Shown: positions 8,343-15,473, counted from the stretch's first letter. The stretch is DNA of 16,237 nt from CAZTYW01 sp964617695 (GCA_964617695.1 CAZTYW010000045.1:1-16237); one strand, 5' to 3'. The notes: a model not told the origin generated them from the sequence alone. Numbers and translations: made by a program.

Positions 8343-8627
8343 TTCCGCACCCGCAACACCAAGAGACTGCCGGATGAGAACGGCAACCTGTCAGGCGGTC
8401 CCAGGCTGTTCACCGCATCGTCGGTCAGGATCATCCTTCACAACCCCTTCTACACTGGCAAGGTCAAGTACAAGAAAGAGCTTCTTCCGGGTGCCCACGA
8501 TCCCCTGGTCAGCCAGGAGCTATTCGACCTCGTCCAGATAACCCTGAAGAAGAACAGCGGCAGTGCCAGCCGGGACCTGGGTCAGACTGCGACCCTCGGC
8601 CTGTACTGCAATGCCTCGGCGATGTGA
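8343..8627 (+). pseudogene. Large serine recombinase, internal fragment (Recombinase domain)
   Basis: The frame is open from the first base after the gap. It reads SVRIILHNPFYTGKVKYKK, then ELLPGAHDPLVSQELFDLVQ, then a Lys-rich stretch. This is the hallmark of the Recombinase domain (DNA-binding domain 1) of large serine recombinases, which normally show an 'IL-N-P-x-Y-x-G' block followed by 'G-x-H-x-P-[IL]-V' and 'F-x-x-V'. In intact family members an N-terminal catalytic domain precedes it, and a Cys-rich zinc ribbon plus coiled coil follow. Here the catalytic domain would lie in the gap. The recombinase-like sequence stops near 8578, and from ~8582 the frame merely runs antisense through comM to a TGA at 8625-8627. 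The 3' half is therefore missing. It is either a truncated remnant of an integrated element or one side of a chimeric join. Confidence 0.8.
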
Positions 8628-10105
8628 TGTGCCCCGATGATGGGGACGCCGTCAATGTCGGCAATGGTGCGACCCAGCTTCAGGACACGATGAAAGGCTC
8701 GCGCTGACAGAGACATCTGTTTCACAGCCACCTTGAGCAGCCCCTGCGCCGAGGGCTCTACAGGACAGAACTCCCTGATCTCCACCGGTGTCATATCGGA
8801 ATTGCACACCAGTCTGGTATTGCTGAAGCGTTGCCGCTGCACCTGCCGAGCCCTCTCTACTCTAGCCCTGACCTCCTGAGATCCTTCCGCGGGCTGACTG
8901 TCAGCCAGCTTCTCGTATTCCAGTCGCGGCACGTCCACAAAAATGTCGATGCGGTCCAGCAAAGGCCCGCTGATCCTCTTCTGGTACCGGGTGACATCAC
9001 CCGACGAACACCGACATTCCTTCAGCAGGTCGCCATAATACCCACAGGGACAGGGATTCATAGCGCCAACGAGCATGAAATTGGCCGGAAAGGTGATGCT
9101 GCCCTGCGCCCTGCTGATGGTTACCACCCTGTCTTCCATAGGTTGGCGCAGTACCTCCAGGGTGGTGTGGCCGAATTCAGGAAACTCATCCAGGAACAGA
9201 ACGCCCCTGTGGCTAAGACTTATCTCGCCCGCCCTTGGCCATCTTCCTCCTCCCACCAGGCCAGCCTGCGAAATGGTGTAGTGAGGCGACCGAAAAGGTC
9301 GCTGAGTTATCAAAGGGGTGTCCGAAGGCAGAAGGCCGCTAACGCTGTATATCTTCGTCACCTCAAGAGCCTCGTCCATGGTCATCTTCGGCAGGATAGT
9401 CGCAAGAGATCGGGCCAGCATGGTCTTGCCGCTACCCGGCGGTCCGCACATGAGGACGTTGTGACCTCCGGCGGCTGCCACCTCCAGCGCCCGTTTGGCA
9501 TGCTCCTGACCCTTCACATGCATCAGGTCGATGACATGCCACCCTTCTACCTCAGACTCCTTCAGGTCACCCCGCGGATGGCAAGGAATGGGGCTGTCTC
9601 CCCGCAAGTGACTGCCCAGCTCGGCCAGAGTGCCCACCGGAATGATGTCAACGCCCTCCACCAGAGACGCTTCCCTGGCGTCGCTCGGAGGAACGAAACA
9701 GGTCACCAGACCTTTCTCTCTGGCAAGCACCACCATGGGCAGGATACCGTGTGTGTGCCGCAAGCTGCCGTCCAGAGAAAGCTCTCCCAGGAACAACATT
9801 CTATCGACGTCAGCCGTGAGCTGCTCTGAACTGAGCAAAAGACCCACCGCAATAGGAAGATCGTAGACAGGGCCTTCCTTCTTGAGGTCAGCCGGTGCCA
9901 GGTTAACGGTGATCCGCCTGGTAGGGAAAACGAAGCCGGAGTTGCGTATCGCCGCCCGTACCCGCTCCCTGGCTTCCTGTACTGCTGTGTCCGGCAGACC
10001 GACGATGGTCATTGATGGCAGTCCACTGGAGATATCCACCTCGACCTCCACCAGTTGGCCGTCAAGACCAACGGTGGCCGCGGAATAAACCCTGGCTAGC
10101 CCCAC
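8582..10105 (-). CDS. comM: ComM/YifB-family Mg-chelatase-like AAA+ ATPase
   Basis: The protein has 507 residues from a GTG at 10105, with GGAG 8 nt upstream; a TTG at 10129 adds eight residues but is poorly supported. ComM proteins are hexameric AAA+ helicases that help branch migration when incoming DNA recombines during natural transformation. The N-terminal domain shows the family start ARVYSAATVGLDG and VGLPDTAVQEARERVRAAI. Walker A GPPGSGKT lies near residue 221, and Walker B is GVLFLDEFPEF. It is followed by the family's MNPCPCGYYGD with a further Cys pair (CRC), and SGPLLDRIDIFVDVP holds the arginine-finger region. The C-terminal helical domain ends SARAFHRVLKLGRTIADIDG and EALQYRPRVAV. 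The length is normal, so the gene looks intact, although its stop abuts the recombinase remnant. It is divergent from the MBL gene. Confidence 0.95.
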   Translation of the reverse strand: MGLARVYSAATVGLDGQLVEVEVDISSGLPSMTIVGLPDTAVQEARERVRAAIRNSGFVFPTRRITVNLAPADLKKEGPVYDLPIAVGLLLSSEQLTADVDRMLFLGELSLDGSLRHTHGILPMVVLAREKGLVTCFVPPSDAREASLVEGVDIIPVGTLAELGSHLRGDSPIPCHPRGDLKESEVEGWHVIDLMHVKGQEHAKRALEVAAAGGHNVLMCGPPGSGKTMLARSLATILPKMTMDEALEVTKIYSVSGLLPSDTPLITQRPFRSPHYTISQAGLVGGGRWPRAGEISLSHRGVLFLDEFPEFGHTTLEVLRQPMEDRVVTISRAQGSITFPANFMLVGAMNPCPCGYYGDLLKECRCSSGDVTRYQKRISGPLLDRIDIFVDVPRLEYEKLADSQPAEGSQEVRARVERARQVQRQRFSNTRLVCNSDMTPVEIREFCPVEPSAQGLLKVAVKQMSLSARAFHRVLKLGRTIADIDGVPIIGAHHIAEALQYRPRVAV

Positions 10106-10204
10106 GAAGCATGCTCCATGTGCCCGCAAACCCCTGGCGCGATTATAGCAGAGCCATTCCTATGGGACAATTGCTGCCGTGTCCATACGGCGGCCGCGAT
10201 TCGG

Positions 10205-10224
10205 AGGCAACCGCAGGGTTGCCT
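10205..10224. promoter_or_regulatory. Hairpin in the divergent comM/MBL intergenic region
   Basis: AGGCAACC (10205-10212) and GGTTGCCT (10217-10224) pair perfectly around the loop GCAG. It sits between the divergent comM and MBL starts (10106-10296), so it could be an operator or a leader hairpin of the MBL transcript. No clear -35/-10 pair was found in this spacer. Confidence 0.35.
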
Positions 10225-10296
10225 GTCAGATTGCACCGATGGTAGACTTCTGTCGACGCTACGCCTTTTCTGGATGGCTAGCAGCCAGGTGCTGAC

Positions 10297-11328
10297 ATGG
10301 AAATAGCCCAGGGCATTCATCTGTTAGTAGTCCCCCTGCCGGTAAGCCATCTCGATTCTCTCAATTGCTATCTTGTCGCCGGGAAAGAAGGATGGCTGAT
10401 GGTGGACACGGGATGGTACACCAGCCAGTCTCTGCAGCGGTTGGAGGCTGGGCTGCGCCGACTGGGACTCGGATTCGCCGACATTGCCACCATCGTGGTG
10501 ACCCACGTCCACCCGGACCACTTCGGTCTGGCGGGCAAGATAAAGCAACTCTCGCCTCGGACCAGGCTTCTGGCGCACAGGTGGGAATGGGCACTGATAG
10601 AGTCAAGGTATATCAAGTTTGCCGATTTGCAGCGGCAGATGGGTGCACTGCTGCGGCGTCACGGGGTCCCCGAATCCAGGCTGCCTGCCATGGAGGCAGC
10701 CTCATTGCCGGTCATGGAGTTCGTAACAGTGACCATGCCCGACGAACCACTCTACGGGGGCGAGACTATCCACACCGGCATCTACGACCTTGAGGTCATA
10801 TGGACTCCAGGCCACTCGTCAGGACACGTATGCCTCTACGAGCCGACGAACCGCCTTCTCTTCTCCGGCGATCACATACTTCCCCAGATAACTCCCAACG
10901 TCAGCTATCACGTCCAGTCGGGGGACAACCCTCTGGGGGACTTTCTGTACGCCTTGCAGAAGCTGCGAAACCTCCCGGTGGACAGGATACTCCCGGCTCA
11001 CCAGCAAGTGTTCTCCAACCTGCCCGCAAGGATCAATGAGATACTTGAGCATCACGACAGGCGCAAAGAAGAGATACTCCGCCTGCTGCAGCACCAGTCC
11101 AGAGCAGCCTACGACATATCCTCCCAGGTCAGCTGGGACATCCCGGCCCTCGGCTGGGATGACTACCCGCCCCAGTTGCAGCGCATTGCCATCACCGAGA
11201 CCATCGCCCATCTGGAATACATGCGCTGGGAGGGAAGAGTCAATCGTATAGAGCAGAATGGCCTGGTGCTTTACCGGTCAACCTCAACGGATCACCTCCG
11301 GCAGTCGCCGAGAACAGGACCCGACTGA
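10297..11328 (+). CDS. Metallo-beta-lactamase-fold hydrolase
   Basis: Cytoplasmic (no signal) metal-dependent hydrolase of 343 residues, with an ATG at 10297 and AGGTG 5 nt upstream. Metal ligands of the fold are all visible: THVHPDHFG gives H70, H72, D74 and H75, TPGHSSGH gives H173, FSGDHI gives D192, and LPAHQ gives H235. DTGW (37-40) is the usual strand before them. The C-terminal ~80 residues (RRKEEILRLLQHQ onward, ending in MRWEGRVNR and LVLYR) look like the winged-helix extension found in one broad MBL subfamily. Substrates in this group range from thioesters to small esters and cannot be read from the sequence. It is divergent from comM, and 175 bp separate it from the peptidase gene, so it is probably a separate unit. 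Confidence 0.9.
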   Translation: MEIAQGIHLLVVPLPVSHLDSLNCYLVAGKEGWLMVDTGWYTSQSLQRLEAGLRRLGLGFADIATIVVTHVHPDHFGLAGKIKQLSPRTRLLAHRWEWALIESRYIKFADLQRQMGALLRRHGVPESRLPAMEAASLPVMEFVTVTMPDEPLYGGETIHTGIYDLEVIWTPGHSSGHVCLYEPTNRLLFSGDHILPQITPNVSYHVQSGDNPLGDFLYALQKLRNLPVDRILPAHQQVFSNLPARINEILEHHDRRKEEILRLLQHQSRAAYDISSQVSWDIPALGWDDYPPQLQRIAITETIAHLEYMRWEGRVNRIEQNGLVLYRSTSTDHLRQSPRTGPD

Positions 11329-11390
11329 CTTTACGCCGGCGACACCCCACCCCGGCAGACCGCCGATTGACGTTACCGGCTCTCAGCAAC

Positions 11391-11424
11391 ATGTGACCAT
11401 CACCCCCACATCATGTCACCATCT
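11391..11424. promoter_or_regulatory. Imperfect direct repeat two helical turns apart, upstream of the peptidase gene
   Basis: ATGTGACCATCA (11391-11402) and ATGTCACCATCT (11413-11424) match at 10 of 12 positions with a 22-bp period. They lie just upstream of a candidate promoter, the usual place for an activator site of an OmpR-type regulator. No binding protein is known. Confidence 0.35.
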
Positions 11425-11446
11425 TGAAACGGTTCAGAGACACACC

Positions 11447-11479
11447 TTGCCCCGCCTGTTACCACTGTTCTGTTAGACT
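11447..11479 (+). promoter_or_regulatory. Candidate extended -10 promoter for the signal peptidase gene
   Basis: TTGCCC (11447-11452) is followed by TGTTACCACTGTT and an extended -10-like TGTTAGACT (11471-11479). The 21-nt distance between the hexamers is too long for a normal -35, so the extended -10 or an activator would have to carry it. The same arrangement recurs at 12427-12459. Confidence 0.4.
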
Positions 11480-11503
11480 CGACCTCGAGCCCACCTGATT
11501 GGC

Positions 11504-12247
11504 ATGTGCACGGTTTGGGCGGCTCGGATGCTTGCCTCGGGCAGGCAATGCCGATCACCAGCAAAGGCACTTGCGCGAGCAGGTCTTACGCCAGAAAGGG
11601 ATGGCCTGGTGGCTGAGAAGCAGCGGTGCACATGGGGAAACAGGCAACTGCTGGGCGGTAAAGGTGCGCCCAGACTGACTGCGTATCCGGAAAACCCGAA
11701 CGGGTTCACCAGAACGCAGGCCGTCAAGTGCTTGACCTGTGCCGCCATCGCCGCGGTGCTCCTGGTGTTTCTTGCAGCCCTGGCAGTGCAGACTTTTCTT
11801 GGTTCAAGAGCAGCCATCGTCCGCAGCAGCAGCATGGCACCGGCCATGCCAGAGGGCAGTCTGGCCGTCGTCCAGCCAACAGACCCCGCCTCCATCGAGG
11901 TGGGCGACATCATCGTCTACACCCCAGAGGACGACGCCGGCATCATTCTGTGCCACCGGGTGATACAAGTCACGGACGGGACCTCGCTCACCTTCCATAC
12001 CAAGGGCGACGCCAATGAAGACCCTGACCCCTGGGAAGTGCCAGCGTCAACCGTACGCGGGAAGGTGGCTTACACCATTCCGCATGTCGGCTACGTGCTG
12101 CACCATGCCGGGCGCGTAGTGCAAAACAGGCTCGGATTTGCCTTCCTCATCGTACTTCCCACCCTCTTCCTTGTCGGTAACGCAGCCCGGGACCTGAGCG
12201 TTTTCTTAAAGCGCGGGAGGGAAAGTGCCGACTGGCAGGGGCACTGA
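11504..12247 (+). CDS. sipW: SipW-like type I signal peptidase (archaeal/ER type)
   Basis: Membrane-bound signal peptidase expected to cleave the SipW-type signal peptides of the two secreted proteins downstream. From the ATG at 11504 it has 247 residues. A transmembrane segment spans about 73-99. The catalytic Ser lies in RSSSMAPAM (S110), followed by the usual EGSL...VGDIIVY. The general base is His in CHRVIQV (H151) rather than Lys, which defines the archaeal/ER/SipW class. HTKGDANEDPDPWEVP (165-180) is the conserved acidic block. A second hydrophobic segment at 211-226 anchors the C-terminus. The start is uncertain: the ATG has no ribosome site and gives an unusually long N-terminal extension, whereas an in-frame GTG at 11609, preceded by AAAGGG, would give 212 residues. 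Its location beside regulators and cognate substrates fits a tapA-sipW-tasA-like matrix cluster. Confidence 0.88.
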   Translation: MCTVWAARMLASGRQCRSPAKALARAGLTPERDGLVAEKQRCTWGNRQLLGGKGAPRLTAYPENPNGFTRTQAVKCLTCAAIAAVLLVFLAALAVQTFLGSRAAIVRSSSMAPAMPEGSLAVVQPTDPASIEVGDIIVYTPEDDAGIILCHRVIQVTDGTSLTFHTKGDANEDPDPWEVPASTVRGKVAYTIPHVGYVLHHAGRVVQNRLGFAFLIVLPTLFLVGNAARDLSVFLKRGRESADWQGH

Positions 12248-12426
12248 AGCCATTCTTCCAGCAGATGCCTGCGCCACTCCCGGGGTAATCCGCCAGCGTC
12301 CGGCGACCAGCAGCTCACGTCCAGCCCCCTGCCCAACCCGAAGTGTCCCGGACCAGGTTTGGTGGTCAAAATGCAACTACCTTCTCGCAAAAACCACACT
12401 AACTCGAAAGCTTACCGTAACATACC

Positions 12427-12459
12427 TTGACCGCTTCTGTTACCCTGTTGTGGTAATCT
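12427..12459 (+). promoter_or_regulatory. Candidate extended -10 promoter for the first regulator gene
   Basis: TTGACC (12427-12432) is followed, 21 nt on, by TAATCT inside the extended -10 form TGGTAATCT (12451-12459). An inverted repeat TTACC/GGTAA (12440-12444, 12452-12456) overlaps the -10. It shares CCTTG, TGTTACC and CTGTT with the element before the peptidase gene. A transcript would have a leader of about 310 nt before the regulator start. Confidence 0.4.
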
Positions 12460-12612
12460 TTCCTGGGCACCAGCAGCAAAGAGGGTCGCACAAGCCGCGG
12501 CCAGACGTCCATTTCGTCGCGTGCCAGTATCCGTACCATCCGGAGTGAAGGCGCGCTCCAGACTTAAGGCTAATCAGAATACTGGCGGTCACCTATGGTT
12601 GATTGCCTGTCT

Positions 12613-12718
12613 TGCTTGACTGACCCGTCAAGCAGAAAGAGCGCCTGATCGAGCGAAGGATCAGCATTGTCAATGCTGAGGAGCAACACCGGCCCCCTGG
12701 GAGGCGGGGGAGCCGGTG
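12613..12718 (+). promoter_or_regulatory. Structured leader with three successive hairpins before the first regulator
   Basis: This lies in the roughly 530-bp gene-free stretch 12248-12775. Three stems follow one another: TGCTTGAC/GTCAAGCA (12613-12620 and 12627-12634), CAGCATT/AATGCTG (12662-12668 and 12672-12678), and CACCGGC/GCCGGTG (12687-12693 and 12712-12718) with a G/C-rich interior. No T-run follows the last stem. It does not match the riboswitch consensus patterns I can recall. It may be a regulatory leader or a small RNA. The rest of the stretch (12248-12420, 12460-12612) shows no gene. Confidence 0.35.
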
Positions 12719-12775
12719 ATAATCCGAGTGCGTGTCTACCCCTGCCGCGGCCACGCAATCCTCGTTCGGACGCAC

Positions 12776-13471
12776 ATGATGCGGGTCTTGCTGATTGAAG
12801 ATTCCCCGGAGACAGTACAGTCGGTCGGCTTCTGCCTGGAGCTTCGCTGGCCCAACACCATCCTGCTGGTGGCTGCCGAAGGGGCAAGAGGATTGGAGAT
12901 GGTCGAGACTGAACTGCCGGATCTGGTCATACTGGCCCTTGATCTGCCAGACATAGACGGCTTGCAGCTTATACAGCAGATCCGGACCTTCTCCGACGTT
13001 TCCATTATTGTCCTCACCGCAAGGCAGTCGGAGACGGACAAGGCCAGAGCGCTGGAAAAGGGTGCCGACGACTACATCCTGAAACCCCTCAGCCCCATCG
13101 ATTTTCTGGCCCGGATAAAGGCCGTTCTCCGCCGGGCCGGCATGCCCGCCTTCAAAGAGGACAGCCCGCCTCCGTTTTCGTGCGCCGGCCTGACGATAGA
13201 CTTCGCTTCAAGAAGGGTCTCAGTTTGGGGGGAACCTGTCAGGCTCACGCCCACCGAGTACAGTCTGCTGTATCACCTGGTCAGAAACGAAGGCAAGGTG
13301 CTCACCCACCGCATGCTGCTAGAAAAGGTCTGGGGCACCGAATACGATGACATCACATTCGTGAAGAAATACGTCCATCGTCTCCGCGTAAAGCTGGAGG
13401 ACAATGCTGTCAATCCTCAGACCATCATCACCGAGCGCGGGATTGGCTACAAACTGGTCAGGAGTGTCTGA
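12776..13471 (+). CDS. OmpR-type regulator with an altered receiver (Asp to Ala)
   Basis: DNA-binding regulator of 231 residues; the ATG at 12776 and another at 12779 are both possible, with only a weak ribosome site. The receiver domain (1-~120) keeps the acidic pair E8/D9 in LLIEDS, T81 in VLTAR and K103 in YILKPL. The phospho-accepting position in the PDLVILxLxLP block, normally Asp, is A54 (codon GCC); D56 lies two residues on. Phosphorylation in the normal way is therefore unlikely. The C-terminal winged helix (about 140-230) is a good OmpR/PhoB match: LTPTEYSLLYHLVRNEGKVL, then VWG, VHRLRVKLE and TERGIGYKL. No histidine kinase is adjacent. The gene sits between the peptidase and a second, similar regulator and probably controls this cluster. 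Confidence 0.9.
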   Translation: MMRVLLIEDSPETVQSVGFCLELRWPNTILLVAAEGARGLEMVETELPDLVILALDLPDIDGLQLIQQIRTFSDVSIIVLTARQSETDKARALEKGADDYILKPLSPIDFLARIKAVLRRAGMPAFKEDSPPPFSCAGLTIDFASRRVSVWGEPVRLTPTEYSLLYHLVRNEGKVLTHRMLLEKVWGTEYDDITFVKKYVHRLRVKLEDNAVNPQTIITERGIGYKLVRSV

Positions 13472-13519
13472 CCCAGGCAGCCTTGAACTGCTGCAAAACG
13501 GAGCCCTAAACTCACAGTT

Positions 13520-13592
13520 TTTCCACCATCTTTCCACCAATTTGCACCGCATTTCCACCTGCCTGGTAACTACAGGAACCACGATTTCCACC
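13520..13592. promoter_or_regulatory. Phased TTTCCACC repeat array, probable operator
   Basis: TTTCCACC occurs at 13520-13527, 13531-13538, 13552-13559 and 13585-13592, and TTTGCACC at 13541-13548. Starts are 11, 10, 11 and 33 bp apart, so all lie on one face of the helix. Direct repeats of this period are typical of sites bound by OmpR/PhoB-type dimers. The array lies in the 203-bp gap between the two regulator genes. TAGCAT at 13602-13607 could be an activator-dependent -10 for the second one. The binding protein is inferred. Confidence 0.6.
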
Positions 13593-13674
13593 TAGACCCC
13601 CTAGCATTCTTGCCGCACGCCCCAACGAGAGCGGGTCAGCCACAGATTGGGAGTTACCAGAGGCAAGGTGGCAC

Positions 13675-14322
13675 ATGCCTGTCGTGCTGATCATCCACCC
13701 AAACCCGTCGTCAATAGCCTGCCTCAGCGAGCTGGAGCAAGCTCAATTCCAGGTAAAGATCGCCCCCAGTGCCGCCCAGGGGTTAGCCATGATATATGAG
13801 TGTCCACCTGACGTGGTCATGGTGGCTGATGGACTGCCCCTGATAGATGGACAGGAGCCCTGCCTACGGCTGAGACAGATATGCCGTGTCCCCATCGTGG
13901 TGCTGGGCAGCGGTCAGAGACTGACCTCGGCCAGAATTCTGGAACTCGGCGCCGACGACTACGTGCCCGAGTCCGTAGGGGCCATGGAGCTTATCGCCAG
14001 GATTCGATCTCTTATGCGCCGTTACAGGCGAAAGCCTGGCCCCAACCTTCACCCCGGGGAAGACTTGCTGAGTGTCACCCTCACCCCCACCGAGACCCGC
14101 CTGCTGAAATGTCTCCTGTTCAATGATGGCAGGATAGTCACCAAACCGCAGCTTGTCACGGAGGTGTGGGCAGGCAGGAGGGTCACCCTGGGCTCGCTGC
14201 GGTTTCACATCCGCCGCCTGAGGCAAAAGCTGAGCGGTAACACCATTGTCAACGAATGGGGCATAGGCTACCGCCTGTCTGCTGAACCGGGGAACACAAA
14301 TCAGTGTCGACTAGCGCATTGA
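13675..14322 (+). CDS. OmpR-type regulator with a degenerate pseudo-receiver
   Basis: DNA-binding regulator of 215 residues, with an ATG at 13675 and AAGGTGG just upstream. The receiver-like domain (1-~118) keeps the fold pattern but has lost all phosphorylation residues. The acidic pair is replaced by IIHPNP (7-11), the phospho-Asp position by A51 in VVMVADGLP (with D52 next to it), the Thr by G78 in VVLGSG, and the Lys by E99 in DDYVPES. Output must therefore be set by protein level, partner binding or a ligand rather than by a kinase. The C-terminal winged helix is intact: LTPTETRLLKCLLFNDGRIV, then EVWAG, LRFHIRRLRQKLS and NEWGIGYRLS. It is encoded directly before the secreted-protein genes and after the phased repeat array, so it may regulate both itself and them. 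Confidence 0.9.
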   Translation: MPVVLIIHPNPSSIACLSELEQAQFQVKIAPSAAQGLAMIYECPPDVVMVADGLPLIDGQEPCLRLRQICRVPIVVLGSGQRLTSARILELGADDYVPESVGAMELIARIRSLMRRYRRKPGPNLHPGEDLLSVTLTPTETRLLKCLLFNDGRIVTKPQLVTEVWAGRRVTLGSLRFHIRRLRQKLSGNTIVNEWGIGYRLSAEPGNTNQCRLAH

Positions 14323-14347
14323 ACCACGGAGGTGCCTATGGTAGAGG
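14319..14347 (+). promoter_or_regulatory. Candidate promoter for the first secreted-protein gene
   Basis: TTGAAC (14319-14324) and TAGAGG (14342-14347) are 17 bp apart, with TG one base before the -10. The -35 overlaps the stop of the second regulator. The -10 is a poor match, so this is only a candidate. Confidence 0.3.
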
Positions 14348-14358
14348 GCAACAACTAG
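14338..14358 (+). CDS. Possible six-codon leader ORF
   Basis: A GGAGG five bases before an ATG opens the frame M-V-E-G-N-N followed by TAG. It lies 115 bp ahead of the secreted-protein gene. If transcribed from upstream it could be a regulatory leader peptide, but a chance ribosome-site match is equally likely. If the promoter at 14319-14347 is used, the transcript would start too late to contain it. Confidence 0.2.
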   Translation: MVEGNN

Positions 14359-14473
14359 ATTCGCAACTCAAGGTGACGCCACTATGCCCTGCCCCGATCC
14401 TCCGCATAAGAGAAGGGGGTCGGGGGGTCGGTGAGGACGATAAGGCGCAAGCAAACCGAAAGGAGAAGGAAAG

Positions 14474-15460
14474 ATGTTGAAGAGAGTCCTGCTACCATTG
14501 ACAGTAGTGGTAGCCCTGGTGATTGCCGCGGTCGGCGGCGGGTTTGCCGGCTTCGTGGACACCGAGCGTAGTACCGACAACTTCGTCCAGGCTGGCATCT
14601 CCGATCTGTTGATCAACGGCATGAACGATCCCCACGCGAAGGTGACGTACACCCACCTCGCTCCGTGCAAAGACGTCTCGTTCTGGATTGATGTGTACAA
14701 CTGGGGCGAGTGCCAGGGCGGGTACCTCTACATGCACTTCACTAACGTGAACTCTGAAGAGGACGGTGTGAAGGAGCACAATGAGCTACGCATCGTATAC
14801 GATGGCGTAGAGACGCAGCCACCGGCGGGTGTCCCCGACGGCTACAGGGAAGCTGTCGGCGATGAACCCAAGGGTGCTGGCGTGTGGTCCTCCGAGCCCG
14901 AGAAGATCGCCGAGGTGGGCGGTGGATACATCTCCTGCTACTACATCAACGCCACCACCGACGCGATCCCCGACCCCAACCTTCTGGGCGAGGACTATGC
15001 TTCCGGCGTTGCCGACCACCTTGACGTGAGGATCGAGGTGCCGTACGTTGGAGCGACCGGCAATGAGCTCGGCGATCCTGATACGAACGGCGACGGCATG
15101 GTGGACTCTACGGAGAGGGCTGCCTGGGAAGCCGCCGGCAACCGATTTGAAGACATTACCGCCCTTACGGGCAAGCTGGCGGACGTCGAATGCAACAAGG
15201 CGGAACTGGGCTTCCTGCCTACCCAGCAGCGCAGCTACATCCACCTCGTCCTGCACCTGCAGCAGATATACGCTGAGGAGTGGATCAACCCCGATGGCAC
15301 CCTCTGGCAATCACCAACCGATCCGGCACCCGGAGTCGACTACGACTGTGACGGCGACGTTGACGACGACGATCTCCAGAAGGCCGGATGGCCCACCAAC
15401 GCCCTGCAGGGAGACAAGGCTACCTTCGACATGGAGTTTGAGCTGATCACGGACCCGTAG
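14474..15460 (+). CDS. SipW-dependent secreted protein, TasA/CalY-like, with Asp-rich loops
   Basis: Secreted protein of 328 residues, with an ATG at 14474 and AAAGGAG 8 nt upstream. The N-terminus is a SipW-type signal peptide: basic MLKR, a hydrophobic core (VLLPLTVVVALVIAAVGGG), then FAGFVDTERSTDNFVQAG, which matches the family pattern 'F-[SV]-D-T-E-x-S-x-x-N-x-F-x-A-G' just after the cleavage site. The mature chain is acidic and probably beta-rich, resembling TasA/camelysin-type matrix proteins in layout. It has two Asp-rich calcium-binding-like loops: DPDTNGDGMVDSTE (about 201-214) and DYDCDGDVDDDDL (about 289-301). Both resemble dockerin or EF-hand loops. Several Cys residues (APC, GEC, ISC, VEC) may form disulfides. 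It is expected to be matured by the peptidase at 11504-12247 and to act outside the cell. Confidence 0.85.
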   Translation: MLKRVLLPLTVVVALVIAAVGGGFAGFVDTERSTDNFVQAGISDLLINGMNDPHAKVTYTHLAPCKDVSFWIDVYNWGECQGGYLYMHFTNVNSEEDGVKEHNELRIVYDGVETQPPAGVPDGYREAVGDEPKGAGVWSSEPEKIAEVGGGYISCYYINATTDAIPDPNLLGEDYASGVADHLDVRIEVPYVGATGNELGDPDTNGDGMVDSTERAAWEAAGNRFEDITALTGKLADVECNKAELGFLPTQQRSYIHLVLHLQQIYAEEWINPDGTLWQSPTDPAPGVDYDCDGDVDDDDLQKAGWPTNALQGDKATFDMEFELITDP

Positions 15461-15473
15461 GGAATCGAGGTGT

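Noticed and set aside
8831..9829. Long plus-strand open frame (332 codons) opposite comM
   Set aside because: It is the antisense of a clearly conserved comM sequence, has no recognisable domain and no ribosome site. High GC keeps antisense frames open.
12225..12548. Plus-strand frame overlapping the end of the peptidase gene
   Set aside because: It lacks a ribosome site, overlaps the peptidase stop in another frame and runs through the candidate promoter of the regulator.
14384..14434. Sixteen-codon frame with AAGGTG upstream in the secreted-protein leader
   Set aside because: Proline/glycine/arginine-rich sequence dictated by a GC-rich hairpin region; no sign that it is translated.
14436..14473. 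GCGCAAGCAAACCGAAAGG, resembling part of a c-di-GMP-I riboswitch
   Set aside because: Only a short piece matches, the second stem and receptor parts are missing, and it runs straight into the ribosome site and start codon of the secreted-protein gene.
14786..15310. Minus-strand open frame (174 codons) opposite the first secreted protein
   Set aside because: It is antisense to a gene with a clear signal peptide, ribosome site and family motifs; the frame is a by-product of GC-rich codon use.
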